Of a DNA stretch of 64,000 nucleotides, positions 63,059 through 64,000 are shown piece by piece. The DNA is from a bacterium (GTDB lineage: Bacteria > Pseudomonadota > Alphaproteobacteria > Sphingomonadales > Sphingomonadaceae), in contig JAVBXL010000020.1 of assembly GCA_030824575.1 (NCBI GenBank), positions 28,431-92,430 of the forward strand. The letters run 5' to 3'. Position 1 is the first letter of the stretch. Each line of letters starts with the position of its first letter. The translations under genes were made by a program, and so were the position numbers. The notes beneath the pieces were generated by a model. The model searched no databases. It was not told where the DNA came from and saw only the letters and a list, made by a program, of their open reading frames with translations.

Positions 63059-64000
63059 CTTTTTTGATGCTGTTGTTGTGGGCTGTTGCTGCGCCGACGC
63101 AGGCAGACACCGTCCTCTCCGCCAAAGCCGATTCGGTCGCGGTCACCGTATATCGCGCGCCCTTTCGCGCCAAGGGGCCGATCGACCGCAACTGGCCGGG
63201 CGGCTATGCGCTCATCACCGAAAGCCGCACCGTCGATCTCCCACAGGGCGAATCGGTCGTGCGGTTCGAAGGGGTGGCCGAAGGGCTGATGCCCGAAACC
63301 GCCATCCTGTCCGGTATGCCGCGCGGCGTGCGGGAAAAGAACAGGGACGCCCGGCTGCTGTCGCCCGCCGGCCTGGTCGACGCCTATCTCAAACGCAGCG
63401 TCACCCTGCGCCGCACCGATCGCAAGACCGGCAAGGTGACGCAGCAGGACGCGATCATCAGCGCCGGGCCAACCGGCGGCGTCATCCTGAAGACCGCGCA
63501 GGGCTATGAGGCGCTGGGGTGCAGCGGCCTGCCTGAACGGATGCTCTATCCGCAGAAACCTGCCGACCTGTCCGCCCGCCCGACGCTGTCGGTGATCGCC
63601 AGCAGCGACCGTCCCACCCGCGCGACGCTGCAACTCACCTATCTGGCCGAAGGATTCGACTGGGCGGCCAATTATGTCGCGGACATGGCCGATGACGGCG
63701 CGACGCTCGACCTCATGGCCTGGCTGACAGTCGCCAATGGCGGCGTCACCGGCTTCCCCGACGCGCAATTGAGCGTCATCGCGGGCCAGCCCAACAAGCA
63801 GGCGCGCAGGGCACAACTGCGCCCAACCGGCGGCCCGCTGCGCCTGACCTGCTGGCCGACGGACGTCACTAGCACCCATCCACGCTGGGATCTGTTCCCG
63901 GTGCAGGCGCCCGAAGCCGCGATGATGATGGAGGGCGCGCAGGACATCGTGGTCACCTCAATGCGCCGCACCGAACGGGTCGCCATGGCCGCTCCCGCAC
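63016..64000 (+). CDS. Exported DUF4139 protein, paralogue 2 (3' end missing)
   Basis: Partial gene, 328 codons to the window edge with no stop. It resembles paralogue 1: SARPTLSVIASSDRPTRATL aligns with its RARPTLSVTVQADRGGTVPA, and LTYLAEGFDWAANYVADMAD with its TPNLGWTADYVALFD. The start is uncertain. TTG 63016 (AGGAG five bases upstream) gives a good signal peptide QRRNWFPAFAGTRSFLMLLL ending PTQA. ATG 63067 would give only 13 leader residues without a basic head, and ATG 62968 lacks a ribosome binding site. The chosen start lies inside repeat E. Confidence 0.78.
   Translation, partial: MQRRNWFPAFAGTRSFLMLLLWAVAAPTQADTVLSAKADSVAVTVYRAPFRAKGPIDRNWPGGYALITESRTVDLPQGESVVRFEGVAEGLMPETAILSGMPRGVREKNRDARLLSPAGLVDAYLKRSVTLRRTDRKTGKVTQQDAIISAGPTGGVILKTAQGYEALGCSGLPERMLYPQKPADLSARPTLSVIASSDRPTRATLQLTYLAEGFDWAANYVADMADDGATLDLMAWLTVANGGVTGFPDAQLSVIAGQPNKQARRAQLRPTGGPLRLTCWPTDVTSTHPRWDLFPVQAPEAAMMMEGAQDIVVTSMRRTERVAMAAPA

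Overview
The window is a GC-rich (about 60-65 % by eye) stretch of alphaproteobacterial chromosome, most likely from the Sphingomonadaceae (Sphingobium/Sphingomonas-like). Grounds for this are the mnmG-rsmG-parA-parB cluster, the DUF3576-leuS-lptE-holA cluster, mmcB behind a GTTC-N7-GTTC SOS box, a STAS-MlaE fusion, DUF4167 and DUF1491 proteins, a large TonB-dependent receptor, and two families of extragenic palindromes (one opening CCGTTCGGGCTGAGCCTGTC, one of the GTGTTCCCGC...GCGGGAACC type) that I associate with sphingomonads. No tRNA, rRNA, CRISPR array, insertion sequence or prophage was seen. Almost everything is core genome.

Layout. 1-8.5 kb: dnaQ end, hpf, ptsN, hotdog protein, DUF1491, SleB-type hydrolase, SOS-controlled mmcB, ankyrin protein, SCO lipoprotein, YcgN, a zinc peptidase, trhO and pdeM. 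8.7-17.3 kb: TonB receptor, YggS, ThiE-like protein, HAD phosphatase, then a complete Mla-type lipid transporter (STAS-MlaE, MlaF, MlaD, auxiliary lipoprotein). 17.3-30 kb: pepN, then on the minus strand the mnmE / mnmG-rsmG-parA-parB block with its centromere sites, a dienelactone hydrolase/quinone oxidoreductase pair, TerC and rho. 30-42 kb: double-DTG retropepsin, PBP1A-type synthase, msrB, DUF3576-leuS-lptE-holA, a putative outer-membrane protein, a hydroxyacid dehydrogenase and a Cys/Met-metabolism PLP enzyme. 42-54 kb: Lhr-type DNA-damage helicase, Tat-exported DJ-1 protein, COG3650 lipoprotein, tag, gyrB, SH3-like lipoprotein, DUF1993, an NHL lyase-like protein and the divergent YczE/MocR pair. 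54-64 kb: ppa, M61 peptidase, hisS, prfA, prmC, DUF4167 and two tandem DUF4139 proteins, the second cut by the window edge.

How they work together. Chromosome segregation is the strongest theme. ParA and ParB are encoded with five parS-like palindromes spread over 30 kb, four inside coding sequence. Replication and repair genes are dnaQ, holA, gyrB, mmcB, tag, pdeM and the Lhr-type helicase. Translation and RNA genes are leuS, hisS, prfA with prmC, hpf, trhO, mnmE, mnmG, rsmG and rho. Envelope genes are the Mla system, lptE, PBP1A, the SleB hydrolase and the TonB receptor.

Most unusual signals: a low-GC (about 45 %), atypical-codon block that coincides with the anticodon-binding domain at the 3' end of hisS; a 311-base DUF4167 leader with two perfect hairpins, one arm of which could also pair with the ribosome binding site; an extragenic palindrome that seems to supply the ribosome binding site, start codon and signal-peptide head of a DUF4139 gene; and parS sites embedded in coding sequence. 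I found no wholly new multi-gene system.
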